Source: Mageeibacillus sp. UBA3781 (GTDB lineage: Bacteria > Bacillota > Clostridia > Saccharofermentanales > Saccharofermentanaceae). From it: 64,000 nucleotides of DNA. Both the position numbers and the translations under genes were made by a program. Position 1 is the stretch's first letter, and every line of letters starts with the position of its first letter. The notes below the pieces were generated by a model. It saw only the letters and a list, made by a program, of their open reading frames with translations. It made no database searches and was not told where the DNA came from. Shown here piece by piece: positions 62,946 to 64,000 of this stretch. Location of the stretch: positions 894-64,893 of the forward strand of contig DFFH01000130.1 of NCBI GenBank assembly GCA_002368805.1. The letters are read 5' to 3'.

Positions 62946-64000
62946 TTACGCCTCCTCCTTCTTGGAAAGTGCATCGAACTTGCACATATTGATGCACAGA
63001 CCGCAGGCGTTACAAGCCTCCGGATCGATGACCGGCTTCTTATCCGGACCGGCTACCAGCGCCGGGCACATGATACGGGAGCAGGCTCCGCACTTCTTAC
63101 AATTCTCATCATTCAGAACGATAGAGACACCCTTCGGCTTCTTGCCGGTCGGGATCAGTGCACACGGACGGCGAACGATAATAACGGAAACACAGTCCTT
63201 GGCGATCTCTTCTTTTACGATCTTCTCTACTTCAAAAGTATCAACAGGATCGACGGTTCTTACGGATGTAACTCCGACGCTTCTGCAGAGAGTCTCCAGA
63301 TCGATGGCCGGAGCCGGCTGCAGACGGATATTCTTACCGGAAGCAGGATTCTGCTGATGTCCTGTCATACCCGTAATGGAGTTATCGAGGATCATAACGG
63401 TGATTGCACTCTGGTTATATACGGCATTGATGAGGTTCGTGATACCGGAGTGCAGAAATGTGGAGTCACCGATAACCGCAACTGTCTTCTTGCTGTCTTC
63501 TCCGTCACTGGCCTTGTCAAAACCGTGTGCCATACCGACAGAAGCACCCATGCAGACGGAAACGTCCATCGCAGCTGTCGGCGGAAGTGTACCGAGCGTA
63601 TAGCATCCGATATCACCCATGACTTGAACCTTCGCACGGTTCAGTGCGAGGAACATACCCTTATGCGGGCATCCAGCGCACAGAAGCGGCGGACGGCCCG
63701 GAGCCTTCGGGAGCTTGTCGAGGTCAAGTGCTTTTTCCGGAAGAGCTTCCGAAGAAAGCGCAGCGCGGATCATACGGGCGCTGTATTCGCCCTGCAGTGT
63801 GAAAAGGTCTTTACCTTCACAGGCGATACCTGCCGCCTTGATCTCTGTCTCCATGAAAGGATCGAGTTCTTCCACGATGACCAGACGATCTACTTTCGAA
63901 GCGAAATCGCGGATCAGATCCATCGGCAGCGGCCATACACAGCCGAGTTTCAAAACAGATGCAGACGGAACCGCTTCTTTTACATACTGGTAAGAAGCGC
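62946..64000 (-). CDS. iorA: indolepyruvate:ferredoxin oxidoreductase alpha subunit (partial, N-terminus beyond window)
   Basis: The C-terminal 351 codons are present; the frame is open to the window edge, so the start lies beyond 64000 (a TTG at 63953 is not the start). Visible: a transketolase-C-like part (VLKLGCVWPLP, DRLVIVEELDPFMETEIK), the thiamine-diphosphate domain (CAGCPHKGMF, GDIGCYTLGTLPP, GDSTFLHSGITNLINAVYN, LDNSITGMTGHQQNP) and two [4Fe-4S] motifs at the end (CKKCGACSRIMCP, CNACGLCINMC). Followed by iorB. Catalyses oxidative decarboxylation in an oxygen-sensitive complex. Confidence 0.94.
   Translation of the reverse strand, partial: ASYQYVKEAVPSASVLKLGCVWPLPMDLIRDFASKVDRLVIVEELDPFMETEIKAAGIACEGKDLFTLQGEYSARMIRAALSSEALPEKALDLDKLPKAPGRPPLLCAGCPHKGMFLALNRAKVQVMGDIGCYTLGTLPPTAAMDVSVCMGASVGMAHGFDKASDGEDSKKTVAVIGDSTFLHSGITNLINAVYNQSAITVMILDNSITGMTGHQQNPASGKNIRLQPAPAIDLETLCRSVGVTSVRTVDPVDTFEVEKIVKEEIAKDCVSVIIVRRPCALIPTGKKPKGVSIVLNDENCKKCGACSRIMCPALVAGPDKKPVIDPEACNACGLCINMCKFDALSKKEEA

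Noticed and set aside
1..64000. tRNA genes, insertion sequences, CRISPR arrays, prophage
   Set aside because: No tRNA-like arms outside ssrA, no transposase or integrase reading frames, no spaced direct repeats of CRISPR type were seen.

Overview
The window is chromosomal DNA of a Gram-positive, low-to-mid GC bacterium of the class Clostridia. The signs are a PolC-type replicative polymerase, the rpsB-tsf-pyrH-frr-uppS-cdsA-dxr-rseP gene order, SepF/YggS division genes, an IspH enzyme fused to S1 ribosomal-protein domains, diadenylate cyclase, and an indolepyruvate:ferredoxin oxidoreductase typical of anaerobes. Three cytoplasmic glycoside hydrolases (GH120, GH3 and a divergent GH2) suggest a plant-fibre or gut/rumen lifestyle; this is inference. 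Genus cannot be named. I see no prophage, insertion sequence, CRISPR array or tRNA gene.

Layout. Bases 1-12.7 kb (minus strand) carry the conserved rpsB-tsf, (histidine phosphatase), pyrH-frr, uppS-cdsA-dxr-rseP-ispG-polC cluster; polC runs off the left edge. 12.7-15.5 kb holds a convergent pair, a PepV-like dipeptidase (+) and an SH3/NlpC-P60 cell-wall hydrolase (-). 15.7-26.3 kb looks like one operon transcribed leftward: ileS, an M50 protease, trpS, scpA, scpB, an RpiR regulator, a HutP homologue, cmk and the ispH-rpsA fusion, with a promoter just before ileS and a terminator after rpsA. 26.4-30.7 kb is a methyltransferase / pseudouridine synthase / HD protein / GH120 xylosidase operon. 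30.8-34.1 kb (+) encodes a two-component system and an RluF-type enzyme. 34.1-40 kb (-) has a GH2-like and a GH3 gene. tmRNA (ssrA) lies at 40.1-40.5 kb (+).

40.5-53.8 kb is the least standard part: an SseB-domain protein with an EF-Tu-like barrel, a lipoprotein, an amidase-fold membrane protein lacking key residues, a UDP-galactopyranose-mutase-like flavoprotein, a diadenylate cyclase fused to a YbbR (CdaR-type) domain, a Crp regulator with nagA, ilvE, an RDD membrane protein, and a three-gene cassette with an M28-like lipoprotein and a dehydroquinate-synthase-like protein that both lack active-site residues. 53.9-57.2 kb (+) has gltX and glnS. 57.3-64 kb (-) has sepF on its own promoter, then the iorA-iorB-ACT-methionine gamma-lyase-like-HlyD-yggS operon, with iorA cut by the right edge.

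How the genes work together: three MEP-pathway enzymes (Dxr, IspG, IspH) supply isoprenoid precursors to UppS for the undecaprenyl carrier; CdsA supplies CDP-diacylglycerol; Frr, EF-Ts, S2, the aminoacyl-tRNA synthetases, tmRNA and rRNA-modifying enzymes serve translation. The most unusual observation is the number of enzyme-fold proteins (GH2, amidase, M28, DHQ synthase) in 34-54 kb whose catalytic or metal-binding residues are replaced, together with the cdaA-cdaR gene fusion.
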